64,000 nucleotides of DNA from Burkholderiales bacterium. GTDB lineage: Bacteria > Pseudomonadota > Gammaproteobacteria > Burkholderiales > Burkholderiaceae_C. The stretch is from assembly GCA_947464185.1 (NCBI GenBank), contig CANHVY010000004.1, forward strand, positions 1 to 64,000. Reading direction: 5' to 3'. Each line of letters starts with the position of its first letter. Positions within the stretch are counted from its first letter, which is position 1. Shown one piece after another: positions 48,254 through 57,800 of the stretch. The position numbers and the translations under genes were made by a program. The notes below the pieces were generated by a model. It made no database searches. It was given only the letters and a program-made list of their open reading frames with translations, and was not told where the DNA came from.

Positions 48254-48496
48254 ATGCTGCAACTGCGCCCGAACTGCGAATGCTGCGACACAGACCTGCC
48301 GCCCGATTCCCCTGACGCCCGGATCTGCTCTTTCGAGTGCACCTTCTGCAGCAGGTGCAGCCAACAGCGCCTGGCCGGCCAATGTCCGAACTGCGGCGGG
48401 GAACTGCTGGCGCGGCCCCGGCGGCCGGCGTCCAAGCTGGCGAAGCACCCGGCCAGCACCGACAGGGTGTTCAATCCCGTGGGGTGCCGGTCATGA
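48254..48496 (+). CDS. DUF1272 small zinc-ribbon protein
   Basis: An 80-residue protein with Cys pairs (CECCDTDLP, ICSFECTFCSRCS, CPNCGGEL) that match the DUF1272 pattern and should bind two zinc ions. ATG 48254 begins MLQLRPNCECCD, the usual family start. It overlaps the following NIPSNAP gene by ATGA at 48493-48496, so translation is coupled. The function is unknown. Confidence 0.88.
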   Translation: MLQLRPNCECCDTDLPPDSPDARICSFECTFCSRCSQQRLAGQCPNCGGELLARPRRPASKLAKHPASTDRVFNPVGCRS

Positions 48497-48861
48497 CCCC
48501 TTTGGCCGCAGGCCGCCGCTTGCTGGAGATCCGCACCTACCGGCTGAAGCCTGGTGCGATGCAGGGGCTTCAAGACGCGATGCGGGAGGTGGTGGTCCCC
48601 ATGCTCCAGCGTCACGGCATGGACGTCGTGGCCCATGGGCGTTCCGACCACGAGGCACAGACCTGCTTCCTGGTGCGTTCCTATAAGGACCGCAGCGCCT
48701 TGGAATCGGAGCAGTCGGCCTTCTACGCCTCGCAAGCGTGGAAGCAAGGTCCGCGCGCCCTCTTGATCGACCGCATCGAGACCTATGTGAACACCTTGCT
48801 GTGGTGCAGCGACGAAGGCGTGGAGGCGATGCGCACGCTGAACGCGGAACAGACGCCGTGA
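48493..48861 (+). CDS. NIPSNAP family protein
   Basis: A 122-residue protein of the NIPSNAP/dimeric alpha-beta barrel family. LLEIRTYRLKPGAMQGL near residue 10, FLVRSYKDRSALESEQSAFY near 60 and the Trp-rich end are typical. The role in bacteria is unknown; the fold often binds small organic ligands. Its ATG overlaps the preceding stop, and its own stop overlaps the GTG start of the next gene (48858-48861). Confidence 0.85.
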   Translation: MTPLAAGRRLLEIRTYRLKPGAMQGLQDAMREVVVPMLQRHGMDVVAHGRSDHEAQTCFLVRSYKDRSALESEQSAFYASQAWKQGPRALLIDRIETYVNTLLWCSDEGVEAMRTLNAEQTP

Positions 48862-49865
48862 CCCCGGTGCTCTTCGTCCTCCTGCCAGACACGCTGCTGC
48901 TGGACCTCGCCGGACCTGCGGAAGCTTTCAGGCTGGCCAACCGGCACTTGGTGGTGCAAGGTCGAGCCGCCGCGTTCGACCTGCGCTACGTCGGCGCCCT
49001 GCCCGAGCAGACGTCGTCAGTGGGCCTGGGATTGAGAGACCTCCAACCCTTGCCCGAATCGCTTCCTCCCAACTGCTGGCTGGTGCTGCTGGGCCAGACC
49101 ACCGCGGGTCTGGAGGCCTCGCTCAGCGGTCGCAGCCCCGCCTGGAGGGTCACCCGCGAGTGGCTCCACCAGCAGTGGTTCAGCCAGGATCCGTCCGACG
49201 CCCCTCACCGCCTGATCACCGTGTGCAGTGGCTCGGTGCTGGCAGGCGATGCGGGCCTGCTCGGCAACTGTCGGTGCACCACCCACCACGAGCTGCTGGA
49301 ACGCCTGCAGGCCCTGGTACCTGGTGCCGATGTGGTGAACAACCGGGTGTTCGTCATCGACGGCCCGCACGCCAACATCGCCACCAGTGCCGGGGTGACG
49401 GCCGGCATCGACTTGACGCTGCACCTCGTGGCGCAGGCCTGCGGCGAAGACATCGCCGCCGCGGTGGCGCAGGACATGGTGGTGTATTTGCGGCGCGGAC
49501 CGCGTGATCCGGAGCTGTCACCCCTCTTGCAGCACCGCAACCATCTGCATCCTGCGGTTCATCGCGTGCAGGATGCCGTGAACCGACAACCCCAGCGGCC
49601 GTGGACGACCAAGGCCTTGGCAGACGCCGCGCACGTCACCCAGCGCCACCTGTTGCGCCTGTTCACCGAGCATGCAGGCGTGTCGCCCAGTGCTTATGTC
49701 GAAATCATTCGCCTGGAGCATGCCCGCCGGGCTTTGGCTGGCGGCGCAAGCGTGGGGCAGGCCGCCGAGGTGGCAGGCTTCAGCGCTGATCTTCAACTGC
49801 GCCGCGCATGGTCTCGGCGTTGGGGCGGTACGCCTGTGGATGCAAGAAGACGTCGGTCCTCCTGA
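48858..49865 (+). CDS. GlxA-type transcriptional regulator (DJ-1 domain plus AraC helix-turn-helix)
   Basis: A 335-residue regulator starting at GTG 48858 (TPVLFVLLPDTLLLDLAGPAEAF). The first 180 residues are a DJ-1/PfpI-like domain, with LITVCSGSVLAGDAGLL near 117 at the nucleophile-elbow Cys position and TTHHELLERL near 140. The AraC-type DNA-binding domain covers about 235-330 (LADAAHVTQRHLLRLFTEHAGVSPSAYV, with family spacing). Such regulators respond to small metabolites. Coupled translation with three upstream genes suggests that it senses their substrate or product. Confidence 0.92.
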   Translation: MTPVLFVLLPDTLLLDLAGPAEAFRLANRHLVVQGRAAAFDLRYVGALPEQTSSVGLGLRDLQPLPESLPPNCWLVLLGQTTAGLEASLSGRSPAWRVTREWLHQQWFSQDPSDAPHRLITVCSGSVLAGDAGLLGNCRCTTHHELLERLQALVPGADVVNNRVFVIDGPHANIATSAGVTAGIDLTLHLVAQACGEDIAAAVAQDMVVYLRRGPRDPELSPLLQHRNHLHPAVHRVQDAVNRQPQRPWTTKALADAAHVTQRHLLRLFTEHAGVSPSAYVEIIRLEHARRALAGGASVGQAAEVAGFSADLQLRRAWSRRWGGTPVDARRRRSS

Positions 49866-49901
49866 GAACAAAGCGCGCCTGGCCGTTCGTCACACGGCGA
49901 T

Positions 49902-50699
49902 TCACATGGCCTTGAACAAGTGCGTGTAGACCCGGCTCACCGTCCAGCGTTCCGGTCGGCCACGCAGGGTCAGCGTGAGCTTGCCACTCTCGTCGCGTTG
50001 CGCAGCCTCGATCGCATCGGCCCGCACCACCGTGCCGCGGTGGACTTGCCAGAAGCGTTGCGGGTCCAACTGTGGCAGCAAGTCCTTCAGCGGCGTGCGG
50101 ATCAGGTGCTCGTGGCTTGCGGTCAGCACCCGCAGATACTTGTCGGCGGCCTCGAACACCAGCACCTCGTCCACCGGCACCAGCCGGATGGTGCTGCCCA
50201 CGCCGGCCTGGATCATGCGCAGCGGCCCGGCGGGCGGGGCAGCCACCTCGGGAGCAGCCAGCAGGCCGCGCAGCTGGGCCAGAGCGACATCCAGACGGGC
50301 GGCTGCGGGCTGGCGGGCGGCCAGCGTCTGTTGCACCCGCTCCACCGTCCGGGCCAGGCGGGCCAGCTGCACCGGCTTGAGCACGTAGTCCACCGCGCCG
50401 GTCTCGAACGCCTGCACCGCGTGCTGGTCGTAGGCGGTCACGAACACCAGCACTGGAAACGGCGTTCCGGCCGGCCATTCGTCGGCCAGGTCAGCCGCGG
50501 CCTCCAGCCCGCTCTGGCCGGGCATGCGGATGTCCAGGAACAGAACCTGGGGACGCCGTGCCAGCGTCTCTCGCACTGCGCTGGCACCATCGCCCACGGT
50601 GGCCAGCACCTGCAGGTCCGGCCAGGTGCGGGCGAGTTCGGCCTGCAGCGCGTCAGCCAGCAAGGGCTCGTCCTCGGCGATGAGGGCGGTGGCATTCAT
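49902..50699 (-). CDS. LytTR-type response regulator
   Basis: A 265-residue response regulator. The receiver domain (about 1-120) has the acidic pair IAEDEP near residue 8, the phosphoacceptor Asp in LFLDIRMPG near 56 and Lys in YVLKPVQL near 108. The LytTR DNA-binding domain (about 165-265) shows EVLVFEAADKYLRVLT and RFWQVHRGTVVRADAI. ATG 50699 overlaps the kinase stop by four bases, so kinase and regulator are translationally coupled. Confidence 0.93.
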   Translation of the reverse strand: MNATALIAEDEPLLADALQAELARTWPDLQVLATVGDGASAVRETLARRPQVLFLDIRMPGQSGLEAAADLADEWPAGTPFPVLVFVTAYDQHAVQAFETGAVDYVLKPVQLARLARTVERVQQTLAARQPAAARLDVALAQLRGLLAAPEVAAPPAGPLRMIQAGVGSTIRLVPVDEVLVFEAADKYLRVLTASHEHLIRTPLKDLLPQLDPQRFWQVHRGTVVRADAIEAAQRDESGKLTLTLRGRPERWTVSRVYTHLFKAM

Positions 50700-51760
50700 G
50701 CGCGCGGCCCTTGCAGCGGCAGCCACAGTCGGGCCAGAGTGCCTCCCCCGGAGGCAGGTTCGATGGCCATTCCGGCTGCGCTGCCGTGCAGGGTGGCCAG
50801 CCGCTCGCGCACCTGCTTCAGGCCGAAGCCGTTGCTGCGCTCCAGCGTGGCCGGGTCCGCTCCAGCGCCGCTGTCCCGCACCGCCAGGTGCAGCAGCCCG
50901 CCCTCGGCGCAGGCGCTCACCGTCAGCGTGCCACCACCCACCTGGGGTTCCAGACCGTGGACGATGGCGTTCTCCACCAAGGGCTGCAGCAGCAGGGCCG
51001 GCACGCGCTGGCTGGCTAGGCTGGGCGGCAGATCCAGGCTGATCTGCAGCCTCGGTCCCATGCGCACCGCCATGAGTGCCAGATAGTCGCGCAGGCGGTC
51101 GAACTCCGCCTGCAGGGTGTGGGTGCTGGCGCGCGAGGCCGCCAGGGTGGAGCGCAGGAAGGCGTCCAGGCGGTCCAGCATGGCCTGGGCGCGGGCCGGG
51201 TCCAGGCCGATCAGCACCCGCAGATTGGCCAGGGTGTTGAACAGCATGTGCGGCTCCAGTTGCGCCTCCAGCAGTTTCAGTCGGGCCTCCGCAGCCAACT
51301 GCTCGGCCTCTTCTCGGCGTTGCTCCAGCCAGGCGCCGCGGTGCTGGGCATAGAAGTAGCCGGTGCCCACCACCCCGGCCAGCAGCGTCACCAGGAGGTC
51401 GGTACGGTTGTCGGGTTCGGTGCGGGCCGAGGCTGCGCTGAACAGTCCCAGGGCGAGGCAAATCTGCTCGCCCAGGCTGTGACCGAGGAACCAGCCCGCG
51501 GCGATGCCACTGGCCACCAGTGCCAGCGCTGCCGGTCCGGCCGGCCAGCCGGTCTCAGCGGCCGAGGGAAACCAGTGCCGCCCCAGGTCGATGACCGCCC
51601 AGGTGATCATGCCGATGCAGATGGAGAAGGTGGCCACGGGCCCGTAGGGCCGCCCAGGCGTGAAGGCGACCTGCAGTGCCGCCAGTGCCAGGCAGAACGC
51701 CAGGACCTGCAACCCGTTACGCAGGATGGCGATGCGGTCGAAACGGGCCGGCAAGGCCAA
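50696..51760 (-). CDS. LytS-like sensor histidine kinase (His_kinase family)
   Basis: A membrane kinase of about 354 residues. Four to five hydrophobic segments lie in the first 170 residues (VLAFCLALAALQVAF, FSICIGMITWAVIDL, ALALVASGIAAGWFLG, LLVTLLAGVVGTGYFY). The phosphoacceptor motif LEPHMLFNTLANLRVLI follows near 200, and the ATPase domain has LLQPLVENAIVHGLEP near 285 and GFGLKQVRERL near 320. No ATG is available before the first helix. TTG 51760, 15 bases after the stop of the 2TM gene, is a guess; TTG 51754 is equally possible. It pairs with the LytTR regulator. Confidence 0.88.
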   Translation of the reverse strand: MALPARFDRIAILRNGLQVLAFCLALAALQVAFTPGRPYGPVATFSICIGMITWAVIDLGRHWFPSAAETGWPAGPAALALVASGIAAGWFLGHSLGEQICLALGLFSAASARTEPDNRTDLLVTLLAGVVGTGYFYAQHRGAWLEQRREEAEQLAAEARLKLLEAQLEPHMLFNTLANLRVLIGLDPARAQAMLDRLDAFLRSTLAASRASTHTLQAEFDRLRDYLALMAVRMGPRLQISLDLPPSLASQRVPALLLQPLVENAIVHGLEPQVGGGTLTVSACAEGGLLHLAVRDSGAGADPATLERSNGFGLKQVRERLATLHGSAAGMAIEPASGGGTLARLWLPLQGPRA

Positions 51761-51774
51761 GATTCGGCCCCGGC

Positions 51775-52071
51775 TCAGCGCCCGTCGTCGGACTGCTGGC
51801 GGCGCAGCCTCTCGCGCTCGCGTTCCACCAGCCTCTCGCGCAGACTGCTGCCCTGGCCCAGCACGAACACCGCCACGCCGTGCAGCACCAGTCCCAGGCC
51901 CCAGCCCAACGCCGGCCCGGCGCTCCAGGGTCGCTGGCCGAAGCCGGCCGAGGAGAATGCCCACAGCCCGACGTTGACCAGCAGATAGATGAGTGCGTGC
52001 GTGTACCAGCCCAGCTTGGCGCCGGCGCGCTTGCGCGCCAGGCGCTCCAGGTCATCGGGGGGCAGCGGCAT
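51775..52071 (-). CDS. 2TM domain protein
   Basis: A 98-residue protein with a basic N-terminus (LERLARKRAGAKLGWYTHALIYLL) and two hydrophobic segments, then a highly charged coiled C-terminus (ERLVERERERLRRQQ). This is the 2TM domain layout, which is often encoded next to or fused with LytS-type kinases. It lies just upstream of the kinase in the same operon and probably interacts with it at the membrane. Confidence 0.85.
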   Translation of the reverse strand: MPLPPDDLERLARKRAGAKLGWYTHALIYLLVNVGLWAFSSAGFGQRPWSAGPALGWGLGLVLHGVAVFVLGQGSSLRERLVERERERLRRQQSDDGR

Positions 52072-52334
52072 GGGCGAGGGTGTCCGGCAGGGAGGGGGTC
52101 AGGCAGCGGCGATCTTCGCATGCACGGCCGCAGGCAGGAACCGATGCAGCCCGCCACCACCCGTGGTCCACCCGGCCTGAAATCCGCTCAGCTTCACGAC
52201 CAGGTCCCAGGCCAAGGCATGAGGCCCGCCCAGTGCGGGCTATGCGAGGCCCCAACGAGGGGCCACGGCCGCGCACGGACCGCGGTACAGGCTGGCCTGT
52301 GCGGGCGCCAACCCGTGCGCAGGGGTGGCGTTGC

Positions 52335-52346
52335 GGGGGGGGGGGG
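52335..52346 (+). repeat. G12 homopolymer tract
   Basis: Twelve consecutive G residues lie 264 bases upstream of the 2TM-kinase-regulator operon and just past the end of the small minus-strand frame ending at 52367. It is outside any confident gene. Such tracts are prone to slippage, so length variation could alter promoter geometry; this is inference. Confidence 0.7.
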
Positions 52347-52366
52347 CAGTGCATTTCAGTTCGGGG

Positions 52367-52585
52367 TCAGGCCGCTGGGTGGTGGGCATGACGGCTTGGC
52401 TGTGGCGGTGCTGCGGCGCACCCCAGGAACGGCATGGGGAGGTGGATTCGCCAGGCCAGCAGCCTCAGGCGGCCAGCACCGCCGAGGAACAGAAGATCGC
52501 CCAACAGGCCCCCGACCCCGGCAGCGGTGCCGCGAAGAACGGGGCCGAGGGCCTTGGGCCGGTGAGTGATCAGGGTGAGCAGCAT
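52367..52585 (-). CDS. Possible small membrane protein
   Basis: A 72-residue frame starting ATG 52585 with GGAAG a few bases upstream. The first eight residues (MLLTLITH) resemble the start of a small membrane protein family (DUF6622-like, as I recall it), and GVGGLLGDLLFLGG is mildly hydrophobic. The C-terminal half is Pro/His-rich and looks non-coding. It may be a decayed or frameshifted gene. It lies 58 bases downstream of the hydrolase gene on the same strand. Confidence 0.3.
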   Translation of the reverse strand: MLLTLITHRPKALGPVLRGTAAGVGGLLGDLLFLGGAGRLRLLAWRIHLPMPFLGCAAAPPQPSRHAHHPAA

Positions 52586-52643
52586 CGTCAGCTTCCTGGT
52601 GGTGCAAGGGGGTGTACACGGGGTGTGCGGAAGTGTTCGCGGA

Positions 52644-53729
52644 TCAGGGCAACGGTTGCAGGTGAAGGCGGTGGAAGTCCACGATGCGCTCGTGAGCTTG
52701 CGTGCGCAGCCGTCCGTCGAAGCCAGGGGTCGGCAGGCCTCCGCGCACCTGCTGGGCAGCCACCTCGCGGGCCACGCTCTCGGGCCAGGGCCACAGCAGG
52801 TCGAAGTGGCCGCCGGGGAGTTCAGCCAACAAGGTGCAACTCCTGCAGTGGGCCAGCACCCAGCCGCTGTGGAAGCGCGGCACGAGCACTTCGTCGCGCT
52901 GGGCGCTGACCACCCCGACCGGGATGCGGATGCGGGCCAGGCTCTCCGCGCTGTAGATCGCAGCGACTGGCACCGCCAGCGTGACGGCGGCGATGCGCGC
53001 ATCGGGCCGCGGGTCGGCGCTGCCACTGAGGCCGCCCTGCAGGTTCTTGAGGTCCGGAGGCAGCAGCCGCTCGGGCACGTTGCGGGCGCGGTCGAAGCTG
53101 GCCTTGCGCTCGGCCCGGGCCGCATCGTCCTTGGCGCCGTTGAAGCAGAAGCCCTCGTCGTCCTGCGCATGGGTCTGACAGTGGCGCACCAGGTTGAGGG
53201 TGCGCCACTGGGCGCCGGAAAGCGACAGGCCGGTCACCCCGCCGGCCGACATGCCGTGCACGCCCACCTTGTCCAGGGCCAGCCGGGCTGCCCAGCGCGG
53301 GTCTGCAGCCAGGGCGTCGATGACTTGCATGACATCGCGAGGGCGCTGCCGGAAAGACTCCGGCCCCGTCCGGCTGGCGTCGCGGAAGTTGTCCCCGGGG
53401 TGCCGCGGTTGCGCCACCACGAAGCCGGCGTCGGCCAGGGCCGCCGCCAGCGCATGGTGTTCGGTGGCGCTGCCACCGGTTCCGTGCGACATCACCACCA
53501 GGCGATGGCGCTGATCGCGCGGGGCGCCGTCCAAAGCGGCTTCCAAGGAGAAGGGGCCCAGGGCGATTGGCCTGGCCTGCGCCGTCGTGGGGTAGGTGAG
53601 CGTGACCTCGATGGCCCCGGCCTGAAAGGCGGTCATGCCAACCTGGGCCTGGGCGCTCGCCACGACCAGGAAGGCGGCCAGGCTGATGAAGGCGCGGTCA
53701 GCGGCGCGGCGCATGCCATGCGACGTCAT
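52644..53729 (-). CDS. Exported alpha/beta hydrolase (dienelactone-hydrolase / PAF-acetylhydrolase-like)
   Basis: A 361-residue hydrolase with a signal peptide (FISLAAFLVVASAQAQ, cleavage near residue 29). The nucleophile motif is GVHGMSAGGV near 158. VVMSHGTGGSATEHHALAAALADAGFVV near 78 forms the oxyanion-side strand. ELPGGHFDLLWPWP near 310 carries the catalytic His. ATG 53729 is used; the long upstream frame runs through the next gene. It follows the DUF2306 gene by 26 bases and probably shares its transcript. The substrate is unknown. Confidence 0.87.
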   Translation of the reverse strand: MTSHGMRRAADRAFISLAAFLVVASAQAQVGMTAFQAGAIEVTLTYPTTAQARPIALGPFSLEAALDGAPRDQRHRLVVMSHGTGGSATEHHALAAALADAGFVVAQPRHPGDNFRDASRTGPESFRQRPRDVMQVIDALAADPRWAARLALDKVGVHGMSAGGVTGLSLSGAQWRTLNLVRHCQTHAQDDEGFCFNGAKDDAARAERKASFDRARNVPERLLPPDLKNLQGGLSGSADPRPDARIAAVTLAVPVAAIYSAESLARIRIPVGVVSAQRDEVLVPRFHSGWVLAHCRSCTLLAELPGGHFDLLWPWPESVAREVAAQQVRGGLPTPGFDGRLRTQAHERIVDFHRLHLQPLP

Positions 53730-53755
53730 GGTCGGGCTCCTCAGGGGGTTGCAGT

Positions 53756-54166
53756 TCACAGCAGGCCCAGGCCGCCCCACACCAGCCGGCCCATGAGGCG
53801 GCCGGGCAGCAGGGTGAAGGCGCCCGCCACCAGGCAGGCCCAGACATACAAGCTTTGCATGGTGCTGCGGTGCACTGCGATCTGGCCGCGCGCCAGGGCC
53901 ACGAAGGCGACCACCAGCGAGCCCAGGGTGACCGGAATCAGCAGATGGATGGGCGTGTAGCCGCCGATGTTGGGCAGACGGAAGTCGCGGATGAAGAGGG
54001 CCGAGACCGCGGCGATGATCATCAGCGTGACCCAGGCGTAGCCGAAGGCGCGGTGCAGTCGCGGGCGCTGAAGGGCGCCGCGGCGGGCCCACAGTGCAAC
54101 GGGACCTGTCGCCACCGCTGCGATGGCGGCGGTGGCGTGGACAGCGATGAGGGGGGTGAGTTCCAT
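53756..54166 (-). CDS. DUF2306 membrane protein
   Basis: A 136-residue protein with four hydrophobic segments. GPVALWARRGALQRPRLHRAFGYAWV near residue 23 and IGGYTPIHLLIPVTLGSLVVAF near 66 match the DUF2306 family, which carries conserved His residues (HRAFG, PIHLL) that may bind haem. ATG 54166 gives MELTPLIAVHATAA. The function is unknown. Confidence 0.85.
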   Translation of the reverse strand: MELTPLIAVHATAAIAAVATGPVALWARRGALQRPRLHRAFGYAWVTLMIIAAVSALFIRDFRLPNIGGYTPIHLLIPVTLGSLVVAFVALARGQIAVHRSTMQSLYVWACLVAGAFTLLPGRLMGRLVWGGLGLL

Positions 54167-54816
54167 GTCGGGCGGGTGAGGTTGGTCGATGGCTGGACTT
54201 TCGTCTCGCGCTCGTCCAGCCGCCACTGGCATGTGATGAACTGCAGGGCCCGTGGCACGAACTGCGGCCGGGCGGCGTGAGCCGCGGCGGCGTCAGGATG
54301 GTCAACTGATGTGGGGCCGCGCCGCAGCGAGTGAGGACCTGAACGGCCGGTGGCGTTCAATCACCAGTGGTGAGGATTCCCTACCCGTGCGGCGCATGCC
54401 CCCGACAGCGAACCGCCCGGCCAACCCACCCACACCGCATGTGGTGGTGCCGTAACTGGAGAGGTCGCCCGATGTCCAGCGCCTACAACGCTTCGCGTCA
54501 CCCTGGTGACACTTCTTGACAGTCGCGCCGGCTGAAACAGGTACGCCCAGCCTTACCCGTGACCAAAATTGTCAGTCGATCGCCGCAGAAGCGCCGAAAC
54601 AAGCCTGATTTTCCCTGGCACGGATCATGCGGATAATGCGACGATTGAGCGATGGCAACGGAAGCAGTAACTCTCCAGATACACGAAGCGGTCCCTGAAG
54701 TCGCAGGAATGCTGAGGAAGCCCAAGCGGGCAAAGTCAGCCAGATGTCGACAGCAGGTCAGGCCAGCAGCACAACGCCGAACGCGAAACCTGAATATTCT
54801 CTAAGGAAGTAAGAAC
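54167..54816. other. Long control region upstream of the RTX gene
   Basis: About 650 bases without a supported gene. It includes a TTGACA-like hexamer near 54518 and the sigma-54-like element at 54616-54630. The last 15 bases carry AAGGAAG, a good ribosome-binding site for the RTX gene. Confidence 0.6.
54616..54630 (+). promoter_or_regulatory. Sigma-54-type (-24/-12) promoter candidate
   Basis: TGGCACGGATCATGC matches TGGCACG-N4-TTGC in all but one base. GG at 54617-54618 and GC at 54629-54630 are exactly 10 bases apart as required. It reads toward the RTX gene, 186 bases upstream of its ATG. Confidence 0.65.
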
Positions 54817-57800
54817 ATGGCACAAGAACTCACCGGCGGCAGCAAGAACACTGTTCAGGCCATTTCACAACTCGCAGTGGCTGCGGCAGCGTCGGCGGCC
54901 CAGGTCGTGGTGGCAGCCACCACCATCAGCAACGGCAGCGCAGGCGATGACGTCATCGTGGGAGGCGCGGGCCGCGACATCGTCAACGGCGGTGCGGGCA
55001 ACGACATCATCGATGGCGGTGACGGCAACGACGTCCTGAACGGCGGCGAGGGCACCGATTGGCTGTTCGGCGGCAACGGCAACGACGTGCTGAACGGCGG
55101 CGAGGGTTCTGACATCCTCGATGGCGGCGCCGGCAACGACACGCTGTTCGGTGGTGAAGGCATTGACCTGCTGAACGGTGGCGTCGGAAACGACCTCCTG
55201 AGCGGCGGCACCGGCAACGACCTCCTGCTGGGCGGCGTCGGCGACGACACCCTCGATGGTGGCGTGGGCGATGACCTCATGTTCGCCGGTCGCTCGCTCA
55301 GGGGCGACATCATGACCAACGGCGTGCTGAACGCCAGTGTCCAGGCCGATGTCAACGCTCTCCTGGCGTTGATGAACGATGGTGTGACCGAGGCTGACAT
55401 TGCGGCCGCTGAAGCCTTGTTGGTGGACAACAGCACCGCCACGGAACGCAACTGGTCCTACGGCGGCGCGGGCAACGATGTGGCGGTCGGCGGCAGGGGC
55501 GCTGACTGGATGTACGGCCAATCCGGCAACGACACGATATTCGGCCGTGCCGGCAACGACATGCTGGACGGCGGTGATGGCAACGACAAGTTGCGCGGCG
55601 ATGAGGGCAATGACGTGCTGGTCGGCGGCACGGGCAACGATGACCTGGACGGTGGCGCCGACAACGACGTGCTGTACGGACAGGACGGTGCGGACACGCT
55701 GGCTGGCGGTGCCGGCAATGACTACCTCGACGGTGGCAACGACAATGACAGCCTGGACGGCGGGGCGGATCAGGACACTCTGGTCGGCGGCGCAGGCAAC
55801 GACAGTCTGTCTGGCGGCACCGGCAACGACCAGCTGCACGGCCAGAATGGGGACGATGTGTTGAACGGCGAAGCCGGTAACGACTGGATGGCGGGTGGCG
55901 CTGGCAACGACACGGTCAACGGTGGTGACGGTGATGACTACGCGGATGCGGGTGACGGCAACGACGTCGTGCTGGCGGGCGCTGGCAATGACAACCTGAT
56001 CGGCGGCAACGGTGATGACAACATCAGTGGCGAGGCTGGCAACGACGTCTTGAACGGCGGCGCTGGCAACGACACCCTCACCGGTGGCGATGGCAACGAC
56101 ATGCTCACCGGCGGCGCGGGTTACGACAACGTTGACGCCGGCATTGGCAACGACGTCGTGGCGCACATCCACATGAGCGCTGCCGAATTCGCCGCCTCCA
56201 CGCCCCTCAACGGCGAGGAAGTCAAGAACGACGCCATCTCCGCCTTCTCGCTCTCCCCTGTCAGCTATGACATCGCGCGCGGCGGGGCAGGCAGCGATAC
56301 CCTGCGCATCTATCTGTCGAGCGTTGACTTCCAGAGCGATGCACTGCGCTCCGAGGTCCTGAACTACGCCAACAACCTCCGGCTGTACACCGACAGCAAC
56401 GGGGTGCTCGCCGATCTCGGCCAACTGGCGCTTCGCGCCGGGGGCTTCGAGCGGGTCGAGTTCTACGTCGATTTCGTCGGGACCAGCATCGCCGGCGGAG
56501 GTGGTGTAGGCGTCAATCTCTTCAGCCAGAACACCGACTGGGTCGATTTCGACGTCGTAAGGGCCGGCACCTATGCCGCAGGCACGCAATACGATGCGCT
56601 GGGCGGCCATGACAGCGTGTTTCTGGCCTCCAACGCCGCCGAAGCGGCGGAGGCTGGCTACGATCTCTCTAGGGCTTTCAATGCCGGCGCCGGTGACGAT
56701 CGCGTCTATGGCCGCGGGCTGAACGACGTCATCAACGGTGGCGCAGGCGCTGACCGCCTGTTCGGTCAGGGCGGCAACGACACGCTGAACGGCGACGACG
56801 GCAACGACATCCTGGACGGCGGCGACGGCAATGACGTCGTGAACGGCGGCGCCGGCAGCGACACCCTGCACATCTCCGGGTCCGGCGATACCTTCGATGG
56901 CGGCGCGGGTTGGGACTCGGTGGTGGCCACCGACAACGTGGACAACTTGACCCTCAGCGCGGCGGCCCTGGTCGCGGTGGAGCAGATCGATCTGCTGGGC
57001 GGCAACGACGTCCTCGACATCACTGCCCTGTCTCAGGACATGGTGGTCAGGGCCGGTAACGGGAACGACCTCATCAGCGCAGGTTCCGGCACCGACCGCA
57101 TCTGGGCCGGCAACGACAACGACACCGTGAACGCCGGCGCGGGCAACGACAGCGCCTGGGGTGAGAACGGTAACGACGTGCTGAACGGGCAGGGCGGCAA
57201 CGACACCCTCAACGGTGACGCCGGCAACGACACCTTGAATGGCGGCGCAGACAACGATGCGCTGTATGGCGGCGGCAACGAAGACGTCCTGAGCGGCGAT
57301 GCCGGCAACGACCTGCTGGCGGGTGGCGACGGCAATGACGCACTGAACGGTGGCGAAGGTGACGACGTGCTGCTCGGCCAGGTGGGCAACGACAACCTGA
57401 ACGGCGGTGCAGGCGCTGATGTGCTGGAAGGCGGCGACGGCACTGACAACCTCAGCGGCGGCGCTGGTGTTGACACCATGAACGGCGGAGCCGGCAACGA
57501 CACGCTGAACGGTGGCGACGACGAGGACGTGCTGTTCGGTGGGGCCGGCAACGACTCCATGGACGGCGGCGCCAACGCCAGCGGTTTGGACGTGCTGTTC
57601 GGCGAGGACGGCAATGACACCCTGAACGGTGGCGAAGGCGCCGACGTGCTGTCCGGTGGCGTTGGTATCGACGCCTTGAACGGCGGCAACGGCGACGACG
57701 TGCTGATGTTCGAGGCAGAGCGCGCTTTCGGCAGCATTACCGTGGGAACCACCGTCTATGACACCTTCGCCCTGAACCGCGACGGCCTGTTCTCAGGCGA

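Noticed and set aside
54865-56871. A 668-codon open frame antisense to the RTX repeats
   Set aside because: The repeat-encoding DNA is open in several frames because of GGC/GAC codon repetition; the product is a repetitive Val/Ala pattern that only reflects the RTX codons.
54955-57700. Short regularly spaced DNA repeats that could be mistaken for a CRISPR array
   Set aside because: The period is the 27-base unit of nonapeptide codons, with no distinct spacers; it is explained by the RTX protein.
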